This document shows positions 14,850 to 24,090 of a stretch of DNA of 32,206 bases, in pieces. Origin of the DNA: an uncultured Clostridia bacterium. GTDB lineage: Bacteria > Bacillota > Clostridia > Lachnospirales > Lachnospiraceae. Each line of letters starts with the position of its first letter. Positions within the stretch are counted from its first letter, which is position 1. The stretch is taken from NCBI GenBank assembly GCA_947643415.1, contig CANRWA010000042.1, forward strand, positions 1-32,206, read 5' to 3'. A model generated the notes under the pieces. That model saw only the letters and a program-made list of their open reading frames with translations. It was not told where the DNA came from and searched no databases. A program made the translations under genes and the position numbers.

Positions 14850-16332
14850 AATCATCCCATCCTTCTATGATATCTAATAGGATCATATCCATTTTTTCTC
14901 TTGCGGTTCTTGTTTCATCTGCCATCAGCTTATTTCCTATTTTCCGGTAATAATGCACCGATTGTATTGAGGTATGCCCCAGTAGCTTTGCTATCATCCA
15001 GTCATCCACATGCATTTCCGTCAGTTTTTTTCCATAGCAGTGCCGGAATATATGGGTACCAAACTGCAACAATTCACCGTTGTCATCCCGGATATCTTCC
15101 TGGCGTATCATCTTCATAATCTGGTTTTGGATCATGTTATACTGGTAAGGTTTTGTCGGATCATTTTTCTTTACAAAAATGTATGTTGTTTCTCCATACC
15201 GCTCTTTCGTATAATCGATTGCTTTCATGATAAGCCGCGCCACTTCTTCGCTGATGGCTTTTTCATACGTTACGGATTTCACCTGGTCGATCCTTATAAA
15301 ATATCGTCCTTCCCTCATGCTCAGGCAATCCGGCTTTAAGGTCAGTGTATCCGATATCCGTGTTCCCAATAACTGGTGGATAATCAATGCCCTGCAAACC
15401 TGCTCATCCATCTTGAAAATGTGTTCGTTTAATCTCTTGATCTCCGCATCCGTGTAAAACTTGAATATATGCCTTGGAGTGCTTGGAAAATCATTGCTTA
15501 AGAACAGTTCGCTCATGCTCTGCCGTTCATATAAATTTCCAACATCCTCTATCACCCTCCGCAGAGCATAAAGATCCGATCTGTAATTTTTCCGTTCATG
15601 CGCTTCCGTTTGAAGGTAAATCAGGTACTGCTCGATATGCATCCGTTCAAGTTCCTGTAGGGATTTAATATCCGGACACCGCTTTTCAAGAAACCTGGCA
15701 AACCGCTTTATGGCAGTCATCTCACTTTGAATCGTTCCTAATGGGGAATACTTCAGATGCATGAAGACCGCTTTTTTCACTTCCTCACGGATATCCGGCT
15801 GCGTGATCTTCGTAAAGTTGATGGTTTCCATATTCAGGATCGGATTCGACTGGATAGGAAAGTCAAAATTTTTCAGGTTCCAGATATCCTTTTCTTGCTC
15901 ATCCCGGTCATCATCCTCTTTCGCAAACTTCAGGATCTTCTTCATGTGTCTTACAATGCCGGGAGTCTCAATCCCTATCTTGTCATATAATGCCCGGTAC
16001 TTTTTACTCGATAAAGCATATCCATTCTCCATCATCCAGCCTTTCAACATGCGGATTGTTTTTTCCTCTGTCTTTGCATCCAGACTGCGTATATTCCGGT
16101 CGATGAGAAACTCCCTGATATTATTGTAATAGAGCAGCTCACTTGACAGGCTGGAGGGAGCAAGTTTCTTTCCTCTGTCCCATATAAAATCTTCTAACAG
16201 CCTGCTGACATCCTCTGAGGGAAGCCCTTCCAGATCAAAATACCGATCCGAGCGGATATGCATTTTTTCAATCTGCTCCTCAGATGCCTGCTTATAACAG
16301 TCCATCTCATACACATAAATTCTCTTTCTCAT
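14839..16332 (-). CDS. Tyrosine recombinase, third of the trio
   Basis: The product has 497 residues. A C-terminal catalytic domain (about 300-497) carries the tyrosine recombinase residues: Arg in LLGTRISDTLTLKPD, HIFRHCYGKKLTEM (HxxR), LLGHTSIQSVHYYRKI (His and the nucleophilic Tyr). The N-terminal half holds SAM-like core-binding helices. The start overlaps the preceding recombinase stop as ATGA. Three consecutive recombinases in one transcript are the hallmark of Tn554-like/RIT elements, which integrate without a transposase of the DDE type. Confidence 0.93.
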   Translation of the reverse strand: MRKRIYVYEMDCYKQASEEQIEKMHIRSDRYFDLEGLPSEDVSRLLEDFIWDRGKKLAPSSLSSELLYYNNIREFLIDRNIRSLDAKTEEKTIRMLKGWMMENGYALSSKKYRALYDKIGIETPGIVRHMKKILKFAKEDDDRDEQEKDIWNLKNFDFPIQSNPILNMETINFTKITQPDIREEVKKAVFMHLKYSPLGTIQSEMTAIKRFARFLEKRCPDIKSLQELERMHIEQYLIYLQTEAHERKNYRSDLYALRRVIEDVGNLYERQSMSELFLSNDFPSTPRHIFKFYTDAEIKRLNEHIFKMDEQVCRALIIHQLLGTRISDTLTLKPDCLSMREGRYFIRIDQVKSVTYEKAISEEVARLIMKAIDYTKERYGETTYIFVKKNDPTKPYQYNMIQNQIMKMIRQEDIRDDNGELLQFGTHIFRHCYGKKLTEMHVDDWMIAKLLGHTSIQSVHYYRKIGNKLMADETRTAREKMDMILLDIIEGWDDYEI

Positions 16333-18305
16333 TTCTTACCACCACGCTTCTTCACTGTGATTGCTGATGCCAGGTCATTTCCCGGTTTCTTAAAATAGGC
16401 ATCATTCGCTTTGGCAATCCTCTTTGGCATGAAGTCTACATACTGTTTTGTCATGTCCTCCGAGAAGTGTCCGAGATAATCCCGGATTGTCTGTATGGAA
16501 ACGCCATCGTCATAAAAATGGGTAGCCAGCGTATGCCTGTAATCATGGGTTTTGAAAATATATTCTCCGTCTGCAATCTGGTTCTTTATGCAGTGCTGCT
16601 GGAATTCCTGGCGAAATGTCCCCACCCGGTATGCCCCTCCATTTTTCCCTTTGAATATATAATCTTTCGGGCGGATATGGTTCTTCTCTATGTATTTCCG
16701 CATAACCATATATAGCATAAACGGTATCGGAATCATTTTATCCGCCTTCATCTTAATCTGGTAAACTTTCAGCCATGCATCTTCCCCATCCCAATAATAG
16801 GCGTCTCCTTTTAATGTACATACTTCGCTGATCCTGAGTCCGGTACACCACAGATGTAAAAATATCAGCCTGGGAACCTGTGGAAATAAGTAGAGCTTAT
16901 ACAGGATCTCCATATAAACTTTTTCTTCCACCGTTCTGTCATGATGCTCCGGGTATGTCTTTTTCAGATAATACTCCGGCTGGAACGGGATTTCCTTGAT
17001 ATATCCCCGTACATTCAAAAACTGGTAAAACTTCAGATAACACACAATTCTTTTATTAAACGTGTCATCCTTTGTATCCTTTTCTTCCAGCTCCCTGAAA
17101 TAACCATCCAGTTGATTTTCATCTACCTGGCAGATGGATATATCTTCATTAAAATATTCCAGCAACTTCTTAACCTCATATAGCTGTCCCCGGATATTGG
17201 CTATGGTAAGCCCTCCGATTCCGACATGGTATTTTGCGTATTCCTGTAAAAGCTCCCGGTTCTTTCGGTTGGTAACTTCTATAAAGCTCAGCCGCTGCAC
17301 CGGGCTGCTCGGATTAAGCCTGTCCTCCGCTAAGTGGAACCGTTCCATATACCACACATTGGCATGCCAGTGGATCTCCGGTGCTGTCAAAAATAAGATT
17401 TTCCGGCTGTTATCGATGATCTGCATAGAATTTTTTACATTGACCACTTTCTGCTCTACGATTTTTTCAAATCGGCAGATTTGGCTCAGTTCCAAACTTT
17501 CCAAATCTTCGATACCCTCATCCACACAGAAATCATACAGCCAGTGCAGGGGCAGTAAATACCGTACCCGTCTCTCCTTTGGATTCTCCCGGTATAGATT
17601 TTCCAATATATAGTTTAACAGCAGGAACACCTGCCTTTTCAATTTGTCAGCGGCTCTCCTTGCAAAATCCCATACCAGTTCCTGCTTATCCTGAACATAT
17701 TCAAAATCCTTGACCAGCTCCGGATCCGGCAGGTAAGGCAGGAAAATAATCCGCGCTTTATACTGCATCCGGTGTCTTGCCATTCCCGGCAGACTATTTA
17801 TCTCGCTTTGGATACTGTACTGTTTGATATGGTCGAACACCTTCAGGTATTTCATCACACGCTGCTCATTCCCGGTCTTTTGCAATTCCGCTTCATATCG
17901 GCTCCGCACTGTATAATCAATATCCCTGATGTGATGGATTCCCTGCCGGATGAGAAACCTCTTAATGTTTCCTTTTAATGCTTCATCCGGCACCTGGCAT
18001 TCCCGGATCTCTGAGAGCAGCTCCCCATATTCCATTTCTACCCAATACTGCTGGATTTTCCGCAGTGCGGATGACCGCTCCACTACCTGCTTCTTCGTAT
18101 AGTTGCCGCTATCCGACAAACATTTTTTATATTCCTGAAGATCTTTTTCCTCTGCCAGAATAACATCATAAATTTCTTTTTTAATAAGGAAACTTTCCGC
18201 TTCTTCCCATAGTTCCTTCTGCAATATCCCGCCTGACATAAGCTGCCTGTGAAGATGCCGTATATCCTCCTGCCGTCCAGCTTGCAGCAATCTGATTGCA
18301 GACAC
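16329..18305 (-). CDS. Tyrosine recombinase, second of the trio
   Basis: The 658-residue product has the long TnpB-like size. The catalytic domain is C-terminal: Arg in LWCTGLRISEVCTLKG (about 495), HDYRHTLATHFYDDG (HxxR), LGHFSEDMTKQYVDF (His and Tyr, about 625-640). The start is GTG at 18305 with GGAAGGAGG 6 bp upstream. It lies 15 bp after the first recombinase stop and overlaps the third recombinase by 4 bp. The large N-terminal region (1-380) is helical and probably mediates end recognition and contacts with the other two recombinases. Confidence 0.93.
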   Translation of the reverse strand: MSAIRLLQAGRQEDIRHLHRQLMSGGILQKELWEEAESFLIKKEIYDVILAEEKDLQEYKKCLSDSGNYTKKQVVERSSALRKIQQYWVEMEYGELLSEIRECQVPDEALKGNIKRFLIRQGIHHIRDIDYTVRSRYEAELQKTGNEQRVMKYLKVFDHIKQYSIQSEINSLPGMARHRMQYKARIIFLPYLPDPELVKDFEYVQDKQELVWDFARRAADKLKRQVFLLLNYILENLYRENPKERRVRYLLPLHWLYDFCVDEGIEDLESLELSQICRFEKIVEQKVVNVKNSMQIIDNSRKILFLTAPEIHWHANVWYMERFHLAEDRLNPSSPVQRLSFIEVTNRKNRELLQEYAKYHVGIGGLTIANIRGQLYEVKKLLEYFNEDISICQVDENQLDGYFRELEEKDTKDDTFNKRIVCYLKFYQFLNVRGYIKEIPFQPEYYLKKTYPEHHDRTVEEKVYMEILYKLYLFPQVPRLIFLHLWCTGLRISEVCTLKGDAYYWDGEDAWLKVYQIKMKADKMIPIPFMLYMVMRKYIEKNHIRPKDYIFKGKNGGAYRVGTFRQEFQQHCIKNQIADGEYIFKTHDYRHTLATHFYDDGVSIQTIRDYLGHFSEDMTKQYVDFMPKRIAKANDAYFKKPGNDLASAITVKKRGGKK

Positions 18306-18320
18306 TTGACCGCCTCCTTC

Positions 18321-19439
18321 CTATAACAGATCCTGAATGCCATACATGGCCTGATGCTTACTGTAAAATGCATCACTGACTTCTATCAGTTCCTCATCTG
18401 TTATGTTCAGATATTTCATGGTGGTCTCGATATTCCGATGTCCGAGTGCTTGACTGATAAGTTCCAGCTTCCAGCCATCTTTCCGCCTTGCATTTGCGAA
18501 ATAATGTCTCAGCATATGTGGAGATGCCTTAATACCAGTCTTTTCCTCCAGCCTGCGTAACATTGCATACACTCCGCTTACTTTGAATGGTTTCCCAGCG
18601 TAATCACCGGAGACATTGATAAACAGGTATTCCTGCTTCAGGATCAGTTCCTTATAATCTTCAATATAAAATGTTAAGATATCAAATGTCGCGTCGCTGA
18701 TCTTTGCCCTGCGGAATTCCGCATTCTTAGCTCTTGCATTATTCTCATTATCATCCCGGAAATTCACATAGATCATGTGGTTCTCATAATCAATGTCCTC
18801 TCCATACCGGACACCTAAGATTTCTCCGATACGGAACCCTGTCTCGGCCAATAATAAAAGCAGAACCTGATCGCGGCAGTTTGCACATTCCTGTAGCAAA
18901 CTTACGATCTTGTCCTGCTCAATGGTTTTTCCCTGATGTCCCTTTTCTTTCAGATAACCCCGAAAGCTCTTTCGTTTCAGTACCCTTCTTACGCCTATCG
19001 AATTTCGCACAATCGTCTGTGCATCTGACAGCACCTTCAGACTTTCCGACTGATCGTTTTCCCGTTCCATAAAAGTATAGAACCGGAACACTTCTTTCAA
19101 ATACGCATTGCAAGTTTCGTTATTCGGAAGCTTTGAATAATCCTCCCGGCTATGCTCACCTGCTTTTAACCAAATCAGAAAGTCTGTAAAATGTTCATGC
19201 TGTTCGGCATATTTCATTTGGTAAACATCGTCCAAATGCAGTTGGTTTTCATCCATAAAGTTCAGATAATAGGATAATGCAAAGGCGCTTCTCCGGATCG
19301 TATTCGGTGATATCTTCGACCGTTTCTTGTGCATCAGATATTTGGAAGGTAAAAGTACAATATCCATGCTTTCTTTCTCCCGGATAAAATAGAATTTTTC
19401 CTGTTTCTCCGTCTGCATGTCTACAACATATTGTGCCAT
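18321..19439 (-). CDS. Tyrosine recombinase, first of the trio
   Basis: The product has 372 residues. The start at 19439 (MAQYVVDMQTEK) is chosen because GGAAGGAAGTGAG lies upstream; the frame extends to 19508 without a ribosome site and across the promoter. Catalytic residues: Arg in LLAETGFRIGEILGVRYG (about 200), HMLRHYFANARRKDG (HxxR), LGHRNIETTMKYLNI (His and Tyr, about 345). It corresponds to the TnpA position of Tn554-like elements and is the first gene of a five-gene operon ending at 14040. Confidence 0.93.
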   Translation of the reverse strand: MAQYVVDMQTEKQEKFYFIREKESMDIVLLPSKYLMHKKRSKISPNTIRRSAFALSYYLNFMDENQLHLDDVYQMKYAEQHEHFTDFLIWLKAGEHSREDYSKLPNNETCNAYLKEVFRFYTFMERENDQSESLKVLSDAQTIVRNSIGVRRVLKRKSFRGYLKEKGHQGKTIEQDKIVSLLQECANCRDQVLLLLLAETGFRIGEILGVRYGEDIDYENHMIYVNFRDDNENNARAKNAEFRRAKISDATFDILTFYIEDYKELILKQEYLFINVSGDYAGKPFKVSGVYAMLRRLEEKTGIKASPHMLRHYFANARRKDGWKLELISQALGHRNIETTMKYLNITDEELIEVSDAFYSKHQAMYGIQDLL

Positions 19440-19473
19440 TTTACTCACTTCCTTCCTTTCTAACGCTATACAC

Positions 19474-19502
19474 AGTATACCCACTCCGGGGCAACAAAGC
19501 AA
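19474..19502 (-). promoter_or_regulatory. Promoter of the recombinase operon
   Basis: TTGCTT (19497-19502) and TATACT (19474-19479) are 17 bp apart, 34 bp upstream of the first recombinase ATG. Confidence 0.65.
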
Positions 19503-19554
19503 TTCCAAACTCCCATGAAAACGCCCGAAATACCACTGAACTTTTGTTGCAAAA

Positions 19555-19576
19555 CGGTTCCAGATCTGGTCAGAAC
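19555..19576. repeat. Palindrome between helicase and recombinase operon
   Basis: GGTTC-cagatctggtca-GAACC contains a perfect 10-bp palindrome (CCAGATCTGG) nested in GGTTC/GAACC arms. It lies about 55 bp upstream of the recombinase -35 box and could be an operator or recombinase site. Confidence 0.35.
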
Positions 19577-19598
19577 CAACAATGCCACGAACCTGTTT

Positions 19599-21566
19599 CT
19601 ACATATAATATCCTTCCTGTTTCTGCCTGCGGATAAAGGCTTCCACATCCTCAATAGACTCCGCCATCTGGCAGGCTGGAAGCGCACACAGGACATCCTC
19701 ATGATACCTGCCCCCGGCTACTGCCCGGTGGTCCAGGATAGACACTACGCAGGTATCACTCTCCGTCCGGATCGCCCTTCCAAAACCCTGCCGCAGCTTT
19801 TTCTGCATATCCGGCACAATGATATCCCGGATATATTCTGGCAGGGTAGCATACCGCTCTTTTTCCGCCTCCCTTAATGGATCCGGGACAGCAAAGGGTA
19901 GCCTTACGATAATCAGCGATGATACGATGTCTCCTGGAAAATCAACGCCTTCCCAACAGGAGCCTGCTGCGAACAGCACCGCATTTTCCAATGTTTTAAA
20001 CCGCATGATCTCCTCCTGGGCATTGCGCCATACTTCCACCATCGGGAAAGGCAGGCTGTCCCGCAAGATCTGGTAAACGCTGCCCATTAAAGAATAAGAG
20101 GTGAACAGCACCAGCGTATGCCCGTAAGTCGAACAGATCAGCCGTTGGATATGCTGTGCCAGCATGACGGCTTCCTCCCGGCTGCCATGCTTTGTCCTTT
20201 GCAATGTCTGCGGCAGATACAATAAACAGTTCTTCTCATAGGCAAACGGGGATTCTGCCACATACTCCGTTACCCGGACTTCCTTTCCCAGCCCGTTTTC
20301 CTGCCGGGTGCGGGAAAAGCCATTCCCGGCCTTTAAGGTGCCGCTGGTCAGGATTGCCGGGAATCCCTGGCTCCATAACACACCGGATAGAATGTCCGGG
20401 ATCTTCCTGCTTGTGGCACACAACTGCGGCAGTTTTCCTTTATCCTGCTCCAAATGCAGGATGTAGCGTTTGCCGGAGCCTGAAAAAATAGATAACACCT
20501 CTCCTGCTTCTTCCAGCTGGTTTCGTATCCATCCCGGAGCGACTCCCCTTAGTTTTCCTGTCAGTTCCTTTAAAAGCGCCTTTCCTTCTTCCAGCACGGT
20601 GGCACATTCCTCCGTCATATGGAAAGCCGATGCTGGTCCACCCTTTGCCATGTAATTTTCTCTGACTACGTGGAACAGGTTATGGAAAACACTTTTTAAC
20701 TTCTTGGCAGCCATCCCCTGATGCTCCCGTTCAAGAAAATAGCAGATTTCCAGAATATCTTCATAACAGAGTGATTTTCCATACATCTGCCTTGCCGCCT
20801 CCGGAAGTTTATGGGCTTCGTCCACAATAAGCGCCCGGTAATCCGTCAAAAGCGGTTTATAATCCTTAGCCCGGTGGGAGGAATCCGCAAGCAGATAATT
20901 ATGGTTACAGATCTGGAAAAAGATATCCGGATCCCGTGCCTGTTTCAGATACATCTGGTAACGGCAGCTTGTCCTTCCCGGACACTCTTTCGGGCAGAAC
21001 TTCGGGACACAGACCAGCCTGCGGTCAAAACTGCTCAGATTAGGCACCTCATCCATGTCGTAGATCTGCTTTAAAGAAAACAGCGCTTTTTTCTGCAGCT
21101 CATTCTTAGGTTTTTCCCGGACAGCCTCTAACCGCACTCCCAGGCGTTCATCACAGACAAAATGCTCCTTTCCCTTCCGCACGATTGCTTTTAGTGGGGA
21201 ACCGATCAATCCGGCTGACAAAAAGACATCGGATAAAAAAGGAATATACTCTTGTATGATCGCCTCCTGCAGCGCAATGCTGGATGTGGAGATGACGATT
21301 GGCCGCTTATCGCACAGCCACCCATTTCCCGTTGCTGCCACATATTTCCTCATTAAGATGCAGGCCACCAGATATGCATAGGTTTTCCCGATTCCCACAC
21401 CTGCGTCACAAAGTGCAATATTTCCTTCCAGCAGGGCGTCCAACATCTGATGGCTTAATTTTACCTGTTCTTCCCTGACGCTTAGGCCAGCCTGCGGCAA
21501 AAGCGTCAAAAAAATAAAGTCAACCTCCCGATGTGCTTTTCTTTGATATTGATTCTTATAATTCAT
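19599..21566 (-). CDS. DinG/XPD-type ATP-dependent DNA helicase
   Basis: The product has 655 residues and belongs to superfamily 2, XPD/DinG branch. Walker A is DAGVGIGKTYAYL (Lys61); the DEAH box is IVDEAHKLPEAAR (about 250). Between them lies a Cys cluster (CVPKFCPKECPGRTSC) consistent with the 4Fe-4S cluster of this branch. The C-terminal helicase domain has FAAGSCWEGVDFPGDIVSSL (motif V) and QGFGRAIRTESDTC (motif VI). Such helicases unwind 5'-3' in repair. Here the gene lies 160 bp upstream of the recombinase trio in the same direction, so it may belong to the mobile element or be a passenger. Confidence 0.88.
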   Translation of the reverse strand: MNYKNQYQRKAHREVDFIFLTLLPQAGLSVREEQVKLSHQMLDALLEGNIALCDAGVGIGKTYAYLVACILMRKYVAATGNGWLCDKRPIVISTSSIALQEAIIQEYIPFLSDVFLSAGLIGSPLKAIVRKGKEHFVCDERLGVRLEAVREKPKNELQKKALFSLKQIYDMDEVPNLSSFDRRLVCVPKFCPKECPGRTSCRYQMYLKQARDPDIFFQICNHNYLLADSSHRAKDYKPLLTDYRALIVDEAHKLPEAARQMYGKSLCYEDILEICYFLEREHQGMAAKKLKSVFHNLFHVVRENYMAKGGPASAFHMTEECATVLEEGKALLKELTGKLRGVAPGWIRNQLEEAGEVLSIFSGSGKRYILHLEQDKGKLPQLCATSRKIPDILSGVLWSQGFPAILTSGTLKAGNGFSRTRQENGLGKEVRVTEYVAESPFAYEKNCLLYLPQTLQRTKHGSREEAVMLAQHIQRLICSTYGHTLVLFTSYSLMGSVYQILRDSLPFPMVEVWRNAQEEIMRFKTLENAVLFAAGSCWEGVDFPGDIVSSLIIVRLPFAVPDPLREAEKERYATLPEYIRDIIVPDMQKKLRQGFGRAIRTESDTCVVSILDHRAVAGGRYHEDVLCALPACQMAESIEDVEAFIRRQKQEGYYM

Positions 21567-22158
21567 TTCATAGCCTGCCTTTCACGCATGACGTCAATAC
21601 CAAAGAAAAACACATCCTTTTAAAACACGGCTGTGAGTTTCCCCACAGCCGCATATATCTGATATCAACGACACACTTCCATTGATTTCTAAATTGTTGT
21701 TCATTGTCGGCGTCATATTTGACCTCGCACCCCTGACAGCCTGTGCCACTTCTTTCATAGCATATATGGGAACATTACTGGCAGGCATCTGGCGGATGCC
21801 ATTCGCAAATGTTCTGAGGGTCTTGCTGATTACAACCCGGAGTCCATCTTCTGCTCGCTGGCAGGAAACGTATCATTATCCCCCATGGATGCTCATGGCG
21901 GAGAGCCAGCCGCGGCTCCCTGACAGGTCTGATGGATCGCTCGGAGAAAACCGGAACAGCTACTAGATAGGAGCCTGTACAACAAATTATACAACGGCTC
22001 GCCACTGGCATCTGTTTCCGGTTTTCCCGTCATGGCGCTCATCCTGCAACGCTACCATCCATAGGAACGTACCAGTAATGCTGGTATAAAATTTTCAATG
22101 TGCGTAAAAAGGGACACTATCCCCCTTTCTACTTACTAGCCGATGGGATAGCCCGTTT
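21567..22158. other. Gene-poor stretch between helicase and sigma-like gene
   Basis: I see no gene that I can support here. A hairpin (CGGCTGTG / CACAGCCG, about 21627-21650) lies behind the helicase start. Open frames exist on both strands (plus 21682-21966, minus 21594-21788 and 21775-22011), but none has a ribosome site or a recognisable domain. An interrupted CTATCCC/GGGATAG stem followed by TTTTT (about 22117-22157) resembles a plus-strand terminator. It may be decayed element sequence. Confidence 0.4.
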
Positions 22159-22599
22159 TTATTCAGCTTTCACAATTTTTTTTATTTTTTCCCGTAACCG
22201 CCTTAGTTTCGTATAAACCGTCTGCTCCGGCATGCCAATATGAGAACCAATCTCCTTTGGGGCATATCCCATCATCTTAAGGACAACGATCTGCAGTGTT
22301 TTCCTGTCTGCTTCCAGCAAGATATGTAGTAACCGTTCATCACCTATGGCATCCAGCAGTTCTTCCACACTCTGAATCTGATCTTCACAGATCTCCGTTT
22401 CTGCCAATAATAACTCCATATAGTCCAGCAACGGGATCTGATGCTCCTGGTAACGCCTTTCAGAATTAAAATCCGCCCAGTCGCTTTCACGCAGTGCCTG
22501 GATGGACGCTTCATCCATGCCCAGCTCCCGGAGTTTATCTTCCTCACGTTCTTTCCAGTTCTTCCATTTTTGTTCTTCTCTTGCTTTGTTATAAGCCAC
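22159..22599 (-). CDS. Sigma-70 region 4-like HTH protein
   Basis: The product has 146 residues. The N-terminal 50 residues are highly charged (KWKNWKEREEDKLRELG). The C-terminal third is a sigma-70 region 4 / LuxR-like helix-turn-helix: YAPKEIGSHIGMPEQTVYTK followed by LRRLREKIKK. No region 2 is present. Small proteins of this sort are common on integrative elements of Firmicutes, where they may regulate transfer or excision. The start is GTG at 22599, with GGAGG 9 bp upstream. The gene is monocistronic as far as can be seen. Confidence 0.8.
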   Translation of the reverse strand: MAYNKAREEQKWKNWKEREEDKLRELGMDEASIQALRESDWADFNSERRYQEHQIPLLDYMELLLAETEICEDQIQSVEELLDAIGDERLLHILLEADRKTLQIVVLKMMGYAPKEIGSHIGMPEQTVYTKLRRLREKIKKIVKAE

Positions 22600-23345
22600 C
22601 TTTCTTTACCTCCGATCTGAAATTTTTTAGAAATCAAATCGAAGTGGCGGCGGTGAGCGGCATCTTAATTCCCCATGACAGGGAGCATCAAAACTGTATC
22701 TTTGGATACCCGCATATCCGGTATCTCTTTTTCCAAAAGCATATAAAATATATTGGAAGCCCCAGGGCTTGGCAGCTATTTGCCCTCTCCGGATTACCAA
22801 CTTTCGTGATGCCTCGTAATGGTTTCATAAAGCTTCCATTGGAAGATACAGTTCATATTCTGATGCCAGACGCCAATATTTGCGAAAAATCGACAAACAA
22901 AAACGCCAGATAGCTTCACCTGCTTTCTGGCGTTTTTGTTTCGTCTTGCATTATATGTGTTATTGTGCGTATCTAACACGCAGTATAGTGCATGTTCATG
23001 GGTATAAGGTACTCTTTTGTAGTCTAAGATTTTTTTCGCTGGTCACCTGACCGGAATCTATATCCTTTCGTAAAAATAATGCCATCCATGATTTTCTCCT
23101 GACGGCTTATCACAGATGGCATAACACAAATAAACCCTGCTGCAAGAAGCCGTTTTTTTTATTGGCTCCCCAACAGGGCTTTCCATTCTTACATTCAGGA
23201 ACTACTATGCTCTTTTTTTACACAGTATTTCCCTGATCCTTATTCTGTTTTTCAAAACCGGCACTATAACACCTATTTTATACATACTTAAAGGGAATGT
23301 ATTTTCCCTAATCGGTACGGTAGAATGTATTTGAGGTGAGCTATC
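22600..23345. other. Intergenic region with several hairpins, no gene seen
   Basis: This holds the terminator at 22897-22940, an 8-bp inverted repeat ATGCCATC/GATGGCAT (23079-23122), a stem CCCTGCTG/CAACAGGG (23135-23178) with a T8 run in its loop, and the control region of the XRE gene (two GAATGTATTT direct repeats at about 23296 and 23324). A plus-strand frame up to 22913 is open but overlaps the sigma-like gene and shows no family. Confidence 0.45.
22897..22940. terminator. Strong bidirectional-looking hairpin terminator
   Basis: The perfect 14-bp arms acaaaaacgccaga (22897-22910) and tctggcgtttttgt (22926-22939) give T-rich tails on both strands. Confidence 0.75.
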
Positions 23346-23711
23346 ATGCCGAAAGACAAACTTATCTATTTGGGAGATTGTATCCGTTCCAAGAGGAAAG
23401 ATTGCAATCTTACCCAACAGGAGCTGGCCGATCAGTGTGGTTTGGCTGTCAAGACCATTCAGGATATTGAGAAAGGCAGGAAAAATCCTTCTTACATAAC
23501 CTTATCTCTTTTAATTGAACGGTTGGGAATTTCCCCAAATTCCCTTTTCCCAGCCAAATCCACCGTAAAAAACGAACTGGCAGAACACGTTATTGGTAAA
23601 CTCCAGGTATGCAGCGAAGAAAATCAGGCAATTCTTCTTCATACAATGGATTTTTTATCGGAGCAGTTACTGACCAGCCAGCACAAACCGGAATCAAAAG
23701 ATTCCGATTGA
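23346..23711 (+). CDS. XRE family HTH transcriptional regulator
   Basis: The product has 121 residues. The N-terminal Cro/CI-type HTH (about residues 8-65) reads LGDCIRSKRKDCNLTQQELA, then VKTIQDIEKGRKNPSYITLS, then LIERLGISPNSLF. The short C-terminal part (70-121) has no recognisable domain. The ribosome site GAGGTGAG is 7 bp from the ATG. A direct repeat (GAATGTATTT twice, 28 bp apart) upstream may be its operator. It is typical of the regulators that keep integrative elements quiet. It is one of two convincing plus-strand genes and ends in a strong terminator. Confidence 0.9.
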   Translation: MPKDKLIYLGDCIRSKRKDCNLTQQELADQCGLAVKTIQDIEKGRKNPSYITLSLLIERLGISPNSLFPAKSTVKNELAEHVIGKLQVCSEENQAILLHTMDFLSEQLLTSQHKPESKDSD

Positions 23712-23756
23712 AACCAGTAGTACAAGACTTCCTTGTTGCTGCTGGTTTCTTTTTTC
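23710..23756 (+). terminator. Terminator of the XRE gene
   Basis: Arms gaaaccagtagtacaag (23710-23726) and cttgttgctgctggtttc (23732-23749) are followed by a T7 run; the stem begins within the stop codon. Confidence 0.85.
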
Positions 23757-23863
23757 TGCCATTATAAACTACCGGGTTATGAATGACCTATGAACGAGTT
23801 ATGAACCGTCTATAATTTTAAAAAGTTTTCGACAAAATATGGCAGAACATGTTGTAACGTAAT

Positions 23864-23910
23864 AGAGCCGACAACCTGAGAATGTAATCTCTCCATAGGT
23901 TATCGGCTCT
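23864..23910 (-). terminator. Terminator hairpin of the broken KTR gene
   Basis: The arms agagccgacaacct (23864-23877) and aggttatcggctct (23897-23910) are almost the same as those at 25201-25242 behind the second KTR gene. Confidence 0.65.
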
Positions 23911-24004
23911 GCATCTTAGCGTCTGGCTCTTTGATAACAAACATATTTATTTCCTTTACATCGATTAAAGTCTCCTGTTTACACTTAGGGCAAAATAGCG
24001 GAAA
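23900..24004 (-). pseudogene. Cysteine-rich KTR protein gene, 3' fragment
   Basis: The frame FPLFCPKCKQETLIDVKEIN, then VIKEPDAKMQSR and a stop, matches the C-terminal half of Cys_rich_KTR proteins, including the second CxxC. The N-terminal half with the first CPVC pair is missing and no start codon or ribosome site is present, so it is a truncated copy. It has the normal family C-terminus, unlike the copy at 25166. Confidence 0.8.
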
Positions 24005-24090
24005 AACAACCAGCGCCTAGTACTTATCCCCCTAGTTCCTTCCAGACTACTTTTTAAATCGCAGACTGTTTGAATGACTAGCTTGAATTA

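Noticed and set aside
21682..21966. Plus-strand frame of 94 codons with a hydrophobic start
   Set aside because: No ribosome site and no known domain; low-complexity hydrophobic codons in decayed sequence are a simpler explanation.
21975..21985. GTACAACAAAT, matching 11 bases of the MITE-like element end
   Set aside because: The match stops after 11 bases and no inverted partner or CTAG flank is present; probably chance.
22494..22913. Plus-strand frame of 139 codons overlapping the sigma-like gene
   Set aside because: No ribosome site, no recognisable family, and its first third is antisense to a well-supported gene.
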